A stretch of DNA of 64,000 bases, taken from contig NZ_LMFB01000001.1 of assembly GCF_001426685.1 (NCBI RefSeq), positions 55,823-119,822 of the forward strand. The letters run 5' to 3'. The DNA comes from Rhizobium sp. Root483D2 (GTDB lineage: Bacteria > Pseudomonadota > Alphaproteobacteria > Rhizobiales > Rhizobiaceae). Below are positions 49,789-59,120 of the stretch, in pieces (within the stretch, counting starts at the first letter, position 1; every line of letters starts with the position of its first letter). The position numbers and the translations under genes are program-made. The notes beneath the pieces were generated by a model. It saw only the letters and a program-made list of their open reading frames with translations, searched no databases and had not been told where the DNA came from.

Positions 49789-50781
49789 CTATTGCGCTGC
49801 GGATGCGACGCTTGCAGGCAGCGGCACGAAGGAGGGCTTTGTTGCAGCTCTGGACACATCCGGCCGCATGCCATGCGGTTGCGTCTCTGCCGCAGCCATG
49901 CTCGCCGCCTCGCCCGGCATCGGGACTTTCACGGCATTCACGATGGTCTTTTCAGCCTTTTCAGCCTTTTCGGGCGCCTCGGCCCTCCCGGCCTGCACCA
50001 CCACCTCTTCAGCGGCTGCGGGCCGTCTTGCCCGGCGCACGGGTGGGTCAATGTCCGTGACAGTTTCAGCGGATTGCACGTCTGCTTGAGCAAACGGGCT
50101 GACGAGAGGCGCCTGCGAAAACGCGGCCGGAGCGGCGGCATAGCCCAGAGCGCGCGCGTTATGCGCGGATGCCACATTGATCCGCAACCCTTGCATCATC
50201 GCGACGATCCGGTCGGCTGCGAGCGCGGGGCTGCAATAGCGCATGCGGATCTGCGCGGCAGCGGCCGCACCCAGCCGCCCGCCGTCATACGGATTGATGT
50301 TGCGCGCAAACTGCCACGCGTAAACACAGCTGCCGCCCTTGCCGATGCTGCCGGTCGCGTAGCCGAATACACCATAGGCATTGTCTGCGATCACCGGGCT
50401 GATCCGCATCTTGACGCCTGCGAGCGCGCTGCGCATCTCCGCCTCGACCTGCGACCGCGACGGCGCGCCGTTGCTGCGCTTGATCTTCGCGGACGAACCG
50501 GTGGTCACGCTCAGCATGTTCTCGCCGGCCAGGTCCGTCGCATTGGCGTAGACGATCGTCTGCTCTATATTTCCCTTGGTCCCCGTCTGGCGCACCGTCG
50601 TTGCGGCAAGGCCCGGAAGGGCGGCGAGTGCGTATTCGGCAGGAACGGTGGTGGCGAGCGACGGCCAGTTGCCCTCCACGGCTCCGGTCCGCAAAAAGGG
50701 ATCGTCGACGACCGAAGTGCAAGAGGCGAGCATCGGGATCATGATCGCGATGGGGACGATTGTTGCAAGGGTTGTTTTCAT
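49789..50781 (-). CDS. bcsN: Cellulose biosynthesis protein BcsN
   Basis: A 330-residue lipoprotein: lipobox LASC at Cys21, followed by a BcsN-type domain (GNIEQTIVYANATDLAGENML ... GSCVYAWQF) to about residue 205. The C-terminal 120 residues are Pro/Ala/Glu-rich and low complexity (KAEKAEKTIVNAVK). BcsN is restricted to alphaproteobacterial cellulose operons and its function is not known. The start overlaps the TPR gene stop by 4 bases. Last gene of the bcs operon. Confidence 0.85.
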   Translation of the reverse strand: MKTTLATIVPIAIMIPMLASCTSVVDDPFLRTGAVEGNWPSLATTVPAEYALAALPGLAATTVRQTGTKGNIEQTIVYANATDLAGENMLSVTTGSSAKIKRSNGAPSRSQVEAEMRSALAGVKMRISPVIADNAYGVFGYATGSIGKGGSCVYAWQFARNINPYDGGRLGAAAAAQIRMRYCSPALAADRIVAMMQGLRINVASAHNARALGYAAAPAAFSQAPLVSPFAQADVQSAETVTDIDPPVRRARRPAAAEEVVVQAGRAEAPEKAEKAEKTIVNAVKVPMPGEAASMAAAETQPHGMRPDVSRAATKPSFVPLPASVASAAQ

Positions 50782-52871
50782 CGGCCTGAATCCGTCTGGC
50801 TTGTGGCGACAAGGCCGCGTCTAACGCCGGCATCGGCGAGGTGATCGTTGAGGCGCTGGAACACCTGTTTGGCGAGCGGCTTGTTGCCGAGATGGTAATA
50901 GGCCCAGCCGCGCAGCTGGCTGAGATCGGCGGGTTCCGCCACCAGGCTTGCCCGCGCATTCAGCGCATCGAGCGTCATCTGGTATTGTTTGCGATCAAAC
51001 GCGGCCCGGGCCCGCTGGAAGTAGATTTCCACCCGGATTTCCCGGTCGCGTCCGGCGCTGAGCGGATAGGCCCGGAGGATCGCCTCGGCATCATCAGTCA
51101 GGCGGCCACGCAGGAGCGTGAGCGCCGTCCCGTAGGCCGCATCGGCCTGCACCTGTCCGCCAGCGGTCAGGCCCTCGGCAAAGGCTGCGCGCGCCTCGGC
51201 CAGCCGGCCAAGGCCGAGATAGCACCAGCCGCCGATCTGCGCCGCATCCGCCGGGAGCTGGCCGCGGCTGCGCAAATCAGCCAGATCGTTGATGCAGGCA
51301 GCGTAGCGCTTGGCCTGGAAGTTGCGGACATAATTGGCCTGGATCACACCACGCGGCTTGATCACGGAAGCCGCCGCCCTGCCCTTCGGCGGCGATGCGG
51401 CGCGTATCTCGTTCCAGATATCGGGGTAAGCCGAACCGTATTTCTCCTGCAGCGCGGCAAATTCCGGCTTTTGCGACAGCCGCAAATAAGAGAGCGCCAG
51501 ACCCTTGACGCGCGCCGGTGCCGCCTTCCATTCGACCGCCTTGCGGAACCAGGCGGAGGACGCTTCGTACTGCTTGGAATTATAGGCGTACCAGGCCAGA
51601 ATTTCGGCGTGGTCGGCGTTCAGCGTCTGCAGGATCGTGGTCGAATAGGATGCGACGATCTTTTCGTCGATGACGGCCATATCCGGCTTGGCAAAGCGCA
51701 GGGAAAGCGCGTTCATCAGGAATTCCGGATCGCCGGACAGATCCTGCAGGTAGGTGGTCGCCACCTTGTAGGCTTCTTCCTCCAGGTTCTGGGCCGCAAG
51801 GCTGAGGTAAAGCCCCTTGGCATTGTCAGCATCTGCCTGGATCGCCAGCGCCTTGCCGAACCAGCCGCTGGCAACGGCCGGCTGCTTGATCTTCAGGTAA
51901 TACCAGCCGAGCAACGCCATATCACCGGTCTTTGCAGGCGTCGCTGATTTTAGCGGTTCAAGCTGTTCGTCCGCCAGCGGCACGGTCTGTTTGTCATCGG
52001 CGTTGAAATCGGCGACCGTCTTGCGCATCAGATCGAAGGCAACCGGCTGCATACCTGCCTGCATCGCAGGCGTCACGGTGAGCTTCTGCATCACCGCCCG
52101 GACTTCGGCTGCCGGGAAATCGCGGATCGCCTTTTCGAGCGTCGTCACCAGCACCGCATCGGGCAGGCGCTTTTCGCCTTTGCGCAACAGGATGCCGCGA
52201 TAGACATCTGCGAGCGGCTGTTTCATGCCCGCCTGCGCATAGGCATCGATCAGGGTCCAGAGCAGGTCCACTTCCGTTTCCGTCGCAGGGTCGATGCTGC
52301 CACCGGCCTGGATCACATCCGTCCAGTTTTTGTCCTTGGCGGCTTCCGTCATCAGCACGCGCTGCTTGCGGCGCGCCAGCTTTTGCGAGAAATCGGCTGT
52401 CGGCTGCCAGTCCGGCGTTTCGCTCTTGCGGCGGATGATCTCGGCGTCGATGCCGGTGAAATCGCTGCGGTCGTAAAGCTGCCATAGCCGCGTCTCGTCG
52501 ACGCCACGGGCCGATTGCGGCAGGTAGAGGTCCTGCGGCATCTCGAATTGCGGGAACTTCATCCGCAGACGGGCTGCCTCGGCGGCGACCCGTTCGTCCT
52601 GTTTCTGTTCGGCGTAGTAATAAAGCGCTGCCATTTCGACCTCATCGGGCTGGCTCGCCTTAGCCTGCGATATCCTGGCCGCTTGTGCGGTGTCTGCTGC
52701 TGCAGGGTCGATCTGCCCGGCGGCGGCCGATGTCATGACGTCATCGATGATGCGGAAGGAGCCGGCGGCCTGCGTCAGCAATTTCGCCGAATCCTCGGAA
52801 AATGCCGCCGCTGGCAACAGCAGGCTCGAGGCTGCCAGAAGGGCGACCCAGTGTTTCTTCATGACGATCAT
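50778..52871 (-). CDS. Periplasmic TPR protein of the cellulose operon (BcsC/BcsK-like)
   Basis: A 697-residue exported protein with signal peptide (VALLAASSLLLPAAAFS) and a long series of TPR-like helices (LLGWYYLKIKQPAVASGWFGKAL; GWCYLGLGRLAEARAAFAEGL; RGWAYYHLGNKPLAKQVFQRL). It has no C-terminal outer-membrane beta-barrel, unlike BcsC of enteric bacteria. In rhizobial operons a TPR protein named BcsK fills this place. ATG 52871 overlaps the bcsB stop by 4 bases; 52862 is also possible. It may bind the polymer or peptidoglycan while cellulose crosses the periplasm. Confidence 0.8.
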   Translation of the reverse strand: MIVMKKHWVALLAASSLLLPAAAFSEDSAKLLTQAAGSFRIIDDVMTSAAAGQIDPAAADTAQAARISQAKASQPDEVEMAALYYYAEQKQDERVAAEAARLRMKFPQFEMPQDLYLPQSARGVDETRLWQLYDRSDFTGIDAEIIRRKSETPDWQPTADFSQKLARRKQRVLMTEAAKDKNWTDVIQAGGSIDPATETEVDLLWTLIDAYAQAGMKQPLADVYRGILLRKGEKRLPDAVLVTTLEKAIRDFPAAEVRAVMQKLTVTPAMQAGMQPVAFDLMRKTVADFNADDKQTVPLADEQLEPLKSATPAKTGDMALLGWYYLKIKQPAVASGWFGKALAIQADADNAKGLYLSLAAQNLEEEAYKVATTYLQDLSGDPEFLMNALSLRFAKPDMAVIDEKIVASYSTTILQTLNADHAEILAWYAYNSKQYEASSAWFRKAVEWKAAPARVKGLALSYLRLSQKPEFAALQEKYGSAYPDIWNEIRAASPPKGRAAASVIKPRGVIQANYVRNFQAKRYAACINDLADLRSRGQLPADAAQIGGWCYLGLGRLAEARAAFAEGLTAGGQVQADAAYGTALTLLRGRLTDDAEAILRAYPLSAGRDREIRVEIYFQRARAAFDRKQYQMTLDALNARASLVAEPADLSQLRGWAYYHLGNKPLAKQVFQRLNDHLADAGVRRGLVATSQTDSGR

Positions 52872-55237
52872 TGATCCGACCTCACACCCTTGCGCGGAAT
52901 GGCAAGGCCAAGCCACACGGCAAAAACACCCATCAAACCGGTGATGAGCAGAACGTAGAACTGGAAATTATCGGAGAACCAGGCGGCTGCCAGACGGCGG
53001 ATGTTGCTGGGGCTCTGATCGGTCATTCCGGCGATGAAATGCGAGCCGGCAGGCAGAGTGTTGACGGCAAGGCTGGCGGTCTCGATTTCTGCCGAGCCGC
53101 CGCTCAAACCCTGCCAGACGGCGGGTTCGACAAGACGGCGCACACCAAGCGCCATATCGGCGGGAGACCCCGCATGAACCACGGTCCAGACGGCATCGCC
53201 TGTTGGCGAGGGTGTCTGCGTCAGGGTGAGCAGCGAATGTCCGGGCTTCAGCATGACGGTGGCGGCCGCCCCGTCTTGGTAGTTCAGCCATTTGCCAAAG
53301 CGTGCGCCGGCCCCGGAAAACCAGGTCTGCAGCTTTGAGGATACGGAGGCTTCGTCCTGCGGCCGCGTGGTGGATTTGCGGAACGCATCCAGGAGCGCCG
53401 AAGAATCATCGTCATCACCGGGCGTGGCACCGGCCACGAAAACAGTGTCGCTGGTCGCCGCCGTCCTGATCGGATCAACCCCGCCGGCTGTTGCCGTCGC
53501 CGGATGGAAGGCATCGATGGGGAACCCGCTCTTGCCGGCCGACCCAAGATCGGCAAAGGCGTTCTGCGTGGTGATCACCAGCGCATTGCGGTCTGCGGAC
53601 GGGTTGGCAGCACCCAGGCGGATATCGGCATTCAGCGGATTGCGTGCGGCCAGCGCCAGGCGCGACAACATGGTAAGCGCGGCGCTCGCGGACTGCGCGT
53701 CCGGGCGCTCGACGACAATATCGAACGGCGCGCCATCGGCATAGGGATAGGCCGTTGCGGCCAGCGCCCCGATATCGGGAAGACGGCCGAGCCGGGCCAG
53801 TGCGGGGATTTCGATCCTTGTATCCTGCAGCAGGATGAACCGGGGGGTGGCATTGTCACGCATGTCCGGCGTGCAGGTCTCGTCCGCGCTGACCGGCAGT
53901 TCGGCCAGAAGCTCGACCTTGTTATTGCCCGGACGGAATGCCCGCAGCGGCAGTTCAATCAGCTTGCCGTCAAACTGTTCTCCGGCACTATTGCGGAAGG
54001 GATAGCTGGTGACGACGCGGTCATTGACACGCACCAGAAACTGCGCGCTGCGCTTCAGGCCCGGAGACGTCGCGGCGCTGAGCTTGAGGCCGATCGTGGC
54101 ATAGTCGGCCGGGTAGAAATCCGCGGGCATCACCATGTTGAAACCGGTGCGCGACAGGCGGCCGGAAAACACCCGCGTCTCGTAGCCGGTATCGGCCAGC
54201 GTGAAGGACGTCGAAGCATCGGCGATGATCGTGCCCGAGCGGGTGGAGAAGATGCCGCTGTCGAGGCTATCCTTCAGCGGACCCTTGATCGCCTGCAACA
54301 ACTGGCTGCTCAGATGGGCACGGGTCGCACCCCGCAGGCTGACGACGGCGCGGCCATCAGTCCCGGCATTGCGCACGGACAGGCCGTAAGGTGCAGCCTG
54401 ATGATCGCCATCGCGGGTTTGGGCCCGCGTCCTGTCGGTTGAAACAAAGAGGTCGATGCCCGGGCCGGTGCCCGGTTTTTCGCCGACCGTGACAGCAATA
54501 TCGTCCCTGTTCATGAACAGCGCCAGCGTTTGCAGAACGGGGGCCGCATCGTTCAACATCTCCGCAGTCGCCGCCTGCGGCAGGATCAGCCGGATATCGG
54601 TCACTTCAGCTTCGGTGCGGGCAACGGTCAAGAGATCGTCGAACGACTGGAAGCCCTGCTGTCTGATCGCTGCAAAACCGCTTGCGGTGGGATCGAGCTC
54701 GCTCCACAGCTCATAGGTCGCTTCCAGCGAGCAATCGACCCGATGAAACTGCCGGGCCCGCAGGACCACCTGGTTGCGGCCGGGTTTCAGGACATTGGCC
54801 GCGACCGGCAGCATCTCGCTTTTGAAACCGTTTGGCGAGGCGATCGGGAATGTGCCTGCGGCCCGGCCGTTGATTTCGACATCCATCACCGACGTGTCCG
54901 GTATAACGGAGACGGCATTGCGATAGGCAAGCGACAGCTGCCCGCCGCTTTCGGCCTGACCGGCTGACAGATTGAAACTTAGCCGCGCGACCGCATCCTC
55001 GCCCGACAGATGATAGGCTGGACGCGCCTGTTCGAACGGCACCAGGCCGCTCGCCTTGACCGCAGGGATGTCGGCCTCCAGCGCCCGCGTCGAGAGGATG
55101 CTTTCGCTTTCGCCGGGCAGGCTGCGCACGGCTACGGGTGCGGCATCCAACAGGCTCTGGGCTGAAAGCGGCAGCGTCTGCGAAAGGACGAGAGCAAGCG
55201 AAAGGCCGGCTGCGCGCGCGTAAAAAGGCTTAGCCAT
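52868..55237 (-). CDS. bcsB: Cellulose synthase periplasmic subunit BcsB
   Basis: A 789-residue BcsB: signal peptide (LSLALVLSQTLPLSAQ), two carbohydrate-binding/ferredoxin-like modules (e.g. LSFNLSAGQAESGGQLSLAYRNAVSVIPDTSVMDVEINGR), and a C-terminal transmembrane anchor (FYVLLITGLMGVFAVWLGLAI) that packs against BcsA. It guides the glucan through the periplasm. ATG 55237 overlaps bcsA by 8 bases; the frame is open to 55267. Confidence 0.93.
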   Translation of the reverse strand: MAKPFYARAAGLSLALVLSQTLPLSAQSLLDAAPVAVRSLPGESESILSTRALEADIPAVKASGLVPFEQARPAYHLSGEDAVARLSFNLSAGQAESGGQLSLAYRNAVSVIPDTSVMDVEINGRAAGTFPIASPNGFKSEMLPVAANVLKPGRNQVVLRARQFHRVDCSLEATYELWSELDPTASGFAAIRQQGFQSFDDLLTVARTEAEVTDIRLILPQAATAEMLNDAAPVLQTLALFMNRDDIAVTVGEKPGTGPGIDLFVSTDRTRAQTRDGDHQAAPYGLSVRNAGTDGRAVVSLRGATRAHLSSQLLQAIKGPLKDSLDSGIFSTRSGTIIADASTSFTLADTGYETRVFSGRLSRTGFNMVMPADFYPADYATIGLKLSAATSPGLKRSAQFLVRVNDRVVTSYPFRNSAGEQFDGKLIELPLRAFRPGNNKVELLAELPVSADETCTPDMRDNATPRFILLQDTRIEIPALARLGRLPDIGALAATAYPYADGAPFDIVVERPDAQSASAALTMLSRLALAARNPLNADIRLGAANPSADRNALVITTQNAFADLGSAGKSGFPIDAFHPATATAGGVDPIRTAATSDTVFVAGATPGDDDDSSALLDAFRKSTTRPQDEASVSSKLQTWFSGAGARFGKWLNYQDGAAATVMLKPGHSLLTLTQTPSPTGDAVWTVVHAGSPADMALGVRRLVEPAVWQGLSGGSAEIETASLAVNTLPAGSHFIAGMTDQSPSNIRRLAAAWFSDNFQFYVLLITGLMGVFAVWLGLAIPRKGVRSDQ

Positions 55238-57494
55238 AGAGCTGCTCTCCCTTGAGAACCGGGGCATGATCGACGGTTTTGACGGTCAAAGGCACCTGGA
55301 CGATCTTATTGTCGTTCAGCACCATCGGCGCATCTTCGAAGGACTGGACCACGCTTTCGCGGATCAGGCCTGCGCTATAGCGGATGGCGCGCAGCGATTC
55401 CGTCAGGCTCCAGAGCGCAAACCGGCTGGTGCCCCAGAAGAAGTTCTTGCGGACCTGGCGGCGCTCCAGGCGATCCTGCAGCACGGTCTGGTCGGAATAC
55501 ATCAGCTCGGCAATCGCCATCACCGTTTCCGGCGTGCGCTCGGAATAGGCAAAGCCGCAGATCGCCGTCTGGCCGAGCATACGCCGCGAGCGGTAGACCA
55601 CGTTGAAGCTGATCGTCTGGCCGCCGCGCCGCACCTCGACCTTGGCCGTCGTCGGATTAATGAGGTCCAGCTTCGGTTCCTTATCGACGAATTCGATCGA
55701 CACGCCGCCGCTCGAGGCATCCTGGACGATGACGTGATGGATGATCTCGCCGATATGCATCAGCGCATGGCGCTTGACCGGCAGGCGCTGGTTGCGGCGC
55801 AGTTCACGGCGCTCGGCAATGGCGCCAAGTGCTGCCCCGGCCAGGCCAAGATTGATCAGGTTCCACATGGCGACGATCAGCAGCAACTCGCTGGCGACCG
55901 GCTCCGTCAGCACGCGGTATCCGGAATAAAGCGCAGCGGCGAGCAGCAGGAAGAAGATGGCGAAATAGGGCTTTGCCAGCGGCGACAGCTTGCTCTTGTC
56001 CAGGGTCTGGCCCTTGGCGGTCACGTTGAAGGTCGGCTTGCGCGGATTGCGCACGACGCTGAGGATGCTGCCGAACAGGAAGACGGCCTGCACATATTCA
56101 TAGAGCTCGGAAATCCACGGCCAGCGGACGCGGCCATAGAGATAGCTCTGCATTGCAAACGAGGAGATCAGATAGGTGACCGCATAGGAGGCGAATTCGA
56201 GGATATTGGCCTTGTAGATTTCCAGCGAGAAGAAAATGTAGAGCAGCGGCGAGAACATGAAGGCCAGCCGCGACAGCGGAAACAGCCAGAACATGTTGAT
56301 GCCGGCATAGCAGATGCGCTGCGGGATCGAGAGGCCCTTGGCCAGGAACGGCCGCTTCAGGATCAGGATCTGCAGCATGCCCTGGCACCAGCGGGCGCGC
56401 TGGCCGATGAAGGAAACGAACGTCTCCGGCTGCAGGCCGGCAATCAGCGGCTTGTCGACATAGACCGAATGCCAGCCCTGGCAATGCAGCGACAGCGCCG
56501 TTTCGCAATCCTCGGTGATCGACTGGCCGGAAAACCCATCCGTGGTCATGAGCGCCTTGCGGCGCAACACGGCGGCCGAGCCGCAGAAGAACGAGGCATT
56601 CCACTTGTCGAGCCCGCGCTGCAGGATCGAATAGAACATCTCGTTTTCCGACGGCATGCGGGCAAAGGTCTGGAGGTTCTTTTCCAGCGGATCGGGATTG
56701 AGAAAATAATGCGGCGTCTGGACGAGGAAGAGCTTCTCGTCGTCCTTGAAGAACCCGACGGTTTCGCGCAGGAAACCGCGCACCGGGGCATGGTCGGCAT
56801 CAAAGACGACGACCAGCTCGCCGCAGGATATTTTCAAACCCTCGTTGAGATTGCCGGCCTTGGCGTGATCGTTCTGCTTGCGGGCATGATAATGCACGCC
56901 CATGGCGGCGCAGAGCGCCTTCAGCTGCTCATGCCGGCGGATGGCGGCGACCGAAACATGCGGGTTCTTGTGGTTGCGCTTGGCCTCCGTGCCGCCGTCA
57001 TCGAGCAAAAAGATGTTCAGCTTGTCCTTCGGATAGGCCATCGACTTGGCAGCCGCCAAGGTCACGGCCAAAAGCTCGGCATCCTCATTATAGCTTGGAA
57101 TGAACACATCCACCGTCGGCAGATCGGCGGCAGCGCCCATGTCCGGCGTCTTGCGCTTGATCGGATCGATGACCATGAAGAAGCTGATCGCCAGCATCGC
57201 CAGGCAATACATCTCGGCGAGATAGAGCAGGAAGCCGGGGATGAAGTTCAGCGGCTCGGTCATATCCGGCAGCGTCTCGGTGGTGCGCCAGAAGCCGTAG
57301 CGAAGCGCGATAATGCCGGCAAAGACGAGCGTGACGACGCGGAAAGTGCTGTTGTCCGGCCGCGTCATGCCGATGAACATGATGCCGAGAACCGCGAATG
57401 ACAGCATGAGCTGCGCCTGAAGGCTCATCGGCAGCAGAATAAGGAACAAGCCGAGAGCCCCGGCCGGAAATGCCAGATATTTTCCGCACGTCAT
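55230..57494 (-). CDS. bcsA: Cellulose synthase catalytic subunit (UDP-forming)
   Basis: Membrane GT2 glycosyltransferase making beta-1,4-glucan from UDP-glucose. It has 754 residues. The catalytic signature is complete: DDG (165-167), DAD (232-234), TED (327-329) and QRARW (365-369). A C-terminal PilZ domain has RRNQR (566-570) and DASSGG (592-597), matching the RxxxR and DxSxxG c-di-GMP motifs, so activity should require c-di-GMP. About eight transmembrane helices. First gene of the operon bcsA-bcsB-TPR-bcsN. Confidence 0.96.
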   Translation of the reverse strand: MTCGKYLAFPAGALGLFLILLPMSLQAQLMLSFAVLGIMFIGMTRPDNSTFRVVTLVFAGIIALRYGFWRTTETLPDMTEPLNFIPGFLLYLAEMYCLAMLAISFFMVIDPIKRKTPDMGAAADLPTVDVFIPSYNEDAELLAVTLAAAKSMAYPKDKLNIFLLDDGGTEAKRNHKNPHVSVAAIRRHEQLKALCAAMGVHYHARKQNDHAKAGNLNEGLKISCGELVVVFDADHAPVRGFLRETVGFFKDDEKLFLVQTPHYFLNPDPLEKNLQTFARMPSENEMFYSILQRGLDKWNASFFCGSAAVLRRKALMTTDGFSGQSITEDCETALSLHCQGWHSVYVDKPLIAGLQPETFVSFIGQRARWCQGMLQILILKRPFLAKGLSIPQRICYAGINMFWLFPLSRLAFMFSPLLYIFFSLEIYKANILEFASYAVTYLISSFAMQSYLYGRVRWPWISELYEYVQAVFLFGSILSVVRNPRKPTFNVTAKGQTLDKSKLSPLAKPYFAIFFLLLAAALYSGYRVLTEPVASELLLIVAMWNLINLGLAGAALGAIAERRELRRNQRLPVKRHALMHIGEIIHHVIVQDASSGGVSIEFVDKEPKLDLINPTTAKVEVRRGGQTISFNVVYRSRRMLGQTAICGFAYSERTPETVMAIAELMYSDQTVLQDRLERRQVRKNFFWGTSRFALWSLTESLRAIRYSAGLIRESVVQSFEDAPMVLNDNKIVQVPLTVKTVDHAPVLKGEQLYG

Positions 57495-57692
57495 GTGCCA
57501 CCAACCCCATCGTCATTTTCAGCGGCGCATCATGCGTGCCGGTTCTACATCGAACAGGGCGAACGTAAGCGGCGAAGGGTCAACAGAATCCTAATTTGAG
57601 GCGCCGTGGACGGAAACGGTACAGGACTAGGTAAACACAAGGTTTACGCGCCGTTCCAAGATCTGAGGAGGGGCAGCTATTGCAACCGGAAC

Positions 57693-57717
57693 GGAACATG
57701 CAGGCCGTCGTCGCGTT
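57693..57717 (+). promoter_or_regulatory. EcfG-type promoter of the proline-rich small protein
   Basis: GGAAC (57693-57697), N16, CGTT (57714-57717), exact, 28 bases before the ATG at 57745. Confidence 0.8.
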
Positions 57718-57744
57718 GATATCCCTGAAAACAGGAGACAACCA

Positions 57745-57921
57745 ATGACCCTACCCCCCGACCCCATCCCTGGCCCTATTCCACCGAGCGAGCAACCCAT
57801 CCCCGTCCAGGAACCCGAGCCCGACCGGCTGCCGGACGAAGAACCCTTGCCCAACCCGGACGAAAACCCGGAACCGCCGCAGCAGATGGGGCCGTTTGAG
57901 GCGATGAGGGATTTGACGTAG
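57745..57921 (+). CDS. Proline- and Asp/Glu-rich small protein
   Basis: A 58-residue acidic protein, about one third proline (PPDPIPGPIPPSEQPIPV; EEPLPNPDENPEPPQQ), ending GPFEAMRDLT. It is expected to be disordered. AGGAG is 7 bases before the ATG and an exact GSR promoter is upstream, which together make it a credible gene despite its size and bias. The family is not recognised. It lies divergent from bcsA. Confidence 0.75.
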   Translation: MTLPPDPIPGPIPPSEQPIPVQEPEPDRLPDEEPLPNPDENPEPPQQMGPFEAMRDLT

Positions 57922-58157
57922 GGCTGGGGTTGCGATGGAGGTGTTTTGACTGAAGGGTGACACCCAATAAGGTGTTGCCGGTGTTATCGGCACCAACGCT
58001 CTTAGTGACCATTCGCTAGCAACTCTTAGGACTGTATGCTTTGTGAGGTGTGGGCCGTTTCAAGCATCCAGCCAATCATACCGCTGGAAAATGGCAATAT
58101 CACATACGCCATCGACGGCATTATGTCATGAAATCAGATATTTGACTGTGGAAGAAA
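57922..58157. other. Intergenic region before tRNA-His
   Basis: Nothing supported; only weak dyads were seen. Confidence 0.4.
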
Positions 58158-58234
58158 TGGTACGGTTGGGGGGTCTCGAACCTCCGACCTCAGGTGCCAC
58201 AAACCTGCGCTCTAACCAACTGAGCTACAACCGC
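58158..58234 (-). tRNA. tRNA-His (anticodon GTG), lacking G-1
   Basis: On the minus strand the acceptor GCGGTTG pairs with CAACCGT (G1-T72 wobble). The anticodon stem CAGGT/ACCTG encloses TTGTGGC with anticodon GTG. The discriminator is A73 before an encoded CCA. The base before position 1 is T, so the G-1:C73 pair normal for bacterial tRNA-His is absent, as known for a large alphaproteobacterial group. Confidence 0.95.
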
Positions 58235-58348
58235 ACAAAACAAAGCTGACGAAACGGTGTCGCGTCGCGCTTTCCGGGTGAAATACGGGCAGTCCGTATT
58301 TTTTGCAAGCCATAACTTGCCTTCGATCGGAAAAAACCGGGAGATGTG

Positions 58349-58377
58349 AAAAAACCGGGTAAAACAATCACCCGGTT
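58349..58377 (-). terminator. Terminator after the phasin gene
   Basis: Minus strand stem AACCGGGT/ACCCGGTT with a 9-nt loop, then TTTTTT. A GC-rich hairpin CGCAGGCG/CGCCTGCG lies between it and the stop (58393-58417). Confidence 0.85.
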
Positions 58378-58420
58378 CCATTCATGATGCGGCGCAGGCG
58401 TAAGCCCGCGCCTGCGGATA

Positions 58421-58870
58421 TCAGGTCTTCTTGAAGCTGGAGATGGCCTTTTCGGCGGCATCCTTGCTGGGCTTGGTCACGGTTTCGGCGACCTTGCGGG
58501 TGGCTTCCTGGATTGTCTTGGCCTGCTCGACGGCAAGCTCTGCCTGCTTGCGGATGAACGCGGTCTGCAGTTCGAACAGTTCGGAAACCGACTTGACGCC
58601 GAGCAGCGCTTCCAGATGCGACAGCGAGTTTTCGGCATTGGTGCGCAGCGCGTCGATCGCCTTCAGGCCAAGCTCGACCGAGCCGGACTGGGCGTTTTCG
58701 ATGGTGGCTTCAACGGTCTTGGTTGCGTCTTCGGCGGCGGCCTTTATCTTGGAATAGGCTTCCTTGGACTGGGCGGCACCCTTTTCAGCGAAATCGCGGA
58801 AAGTTTCGGTGGCCTTGGCCGGGTCGAAGGCGGCAAGCGAAAAGACGTCATCGGTTTTCTTGGTAGCCAT
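58421..58870 (-). CDS. Phasin family protein
   Basis: A 149-residue, Ala/Lys/Glu-rich helical protein (DVFSLAAFDPAKATETFRDFAEKGAAQSKEAYSKIKAAAEDATKTVE ... SELFELQTAFIRKQAELAVEQAKTIQEATRKVAETV), the phasin_2 pattern. Phasins coat polyhydroxybutyrate granules; together with bdhA this suggests PHB storage. AAGGAGC precedes ATG 58870 by 9 bases; the frame continues to 59107 through a region with no ribosome site and the CtrA box of the next gene. Confidence 0.9.
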   Translation of the reverse strand: MATKKTDDVFSLAAFDPAKATETFRDFAEKGAAQSKEAYSKIKAAAEDATKTVEATIENAQSGSVELGLKAIDALRTNAENSLSHLEALLGVKSVSELFELQTAFIRKQAELAVEQAKTIQEATRKVAETVTKPSKDAAEKAISSFKKT

Positions 58871-59064
58871 GATCTGCGCTCCTTGGTTTTGGGCCCTCTT
58901 TTGAGGCACCCGTCGTGTGATGATGGGTATATAGGCGATTTCGTTGTGCGTTGCAACATATTTGTGCAATGCAGCATTCATTAAAATCAGCTGCATTAAC
59001 CTTGCGCCGCGAAAGGCCTGTGCGCCATAGTCAGCGCGCTGGACCCCTGGCACGCCTGCGTCTA

Positions 59065-59080
59065 TTAATAGACTGTTAAC
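59065..59080 (+). promoter_or_regulatory. CtrA box upstream of the PdhS-type kinase gene
   Basis: Exact TTAA-N7-TTAAC (59065-59068, spacer 59069-59075, 59076-59080), 40 bases before ATG 59121. It lies partly inside the palindrome GTCTATTAATAGAC (59060-59073). This is the full CtrA consensus, rare by chance in GC-rich DNA. Confidence 0.75.
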
Positions 59081-59120
59081 AATCCCGTCCTCGTGGCGGT
59101 TGCGCAAACCAGGTTCGCTT

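Noticed and set aside
57693-57900. Gly/Ser-rich minus-strand frame (57627-57854) opposite the proline-rich gene
   Set aside because: The Gly/Ser repeats are the reverse reading of Pro/Asp codons; promoter and ribosome site support the plus strand.
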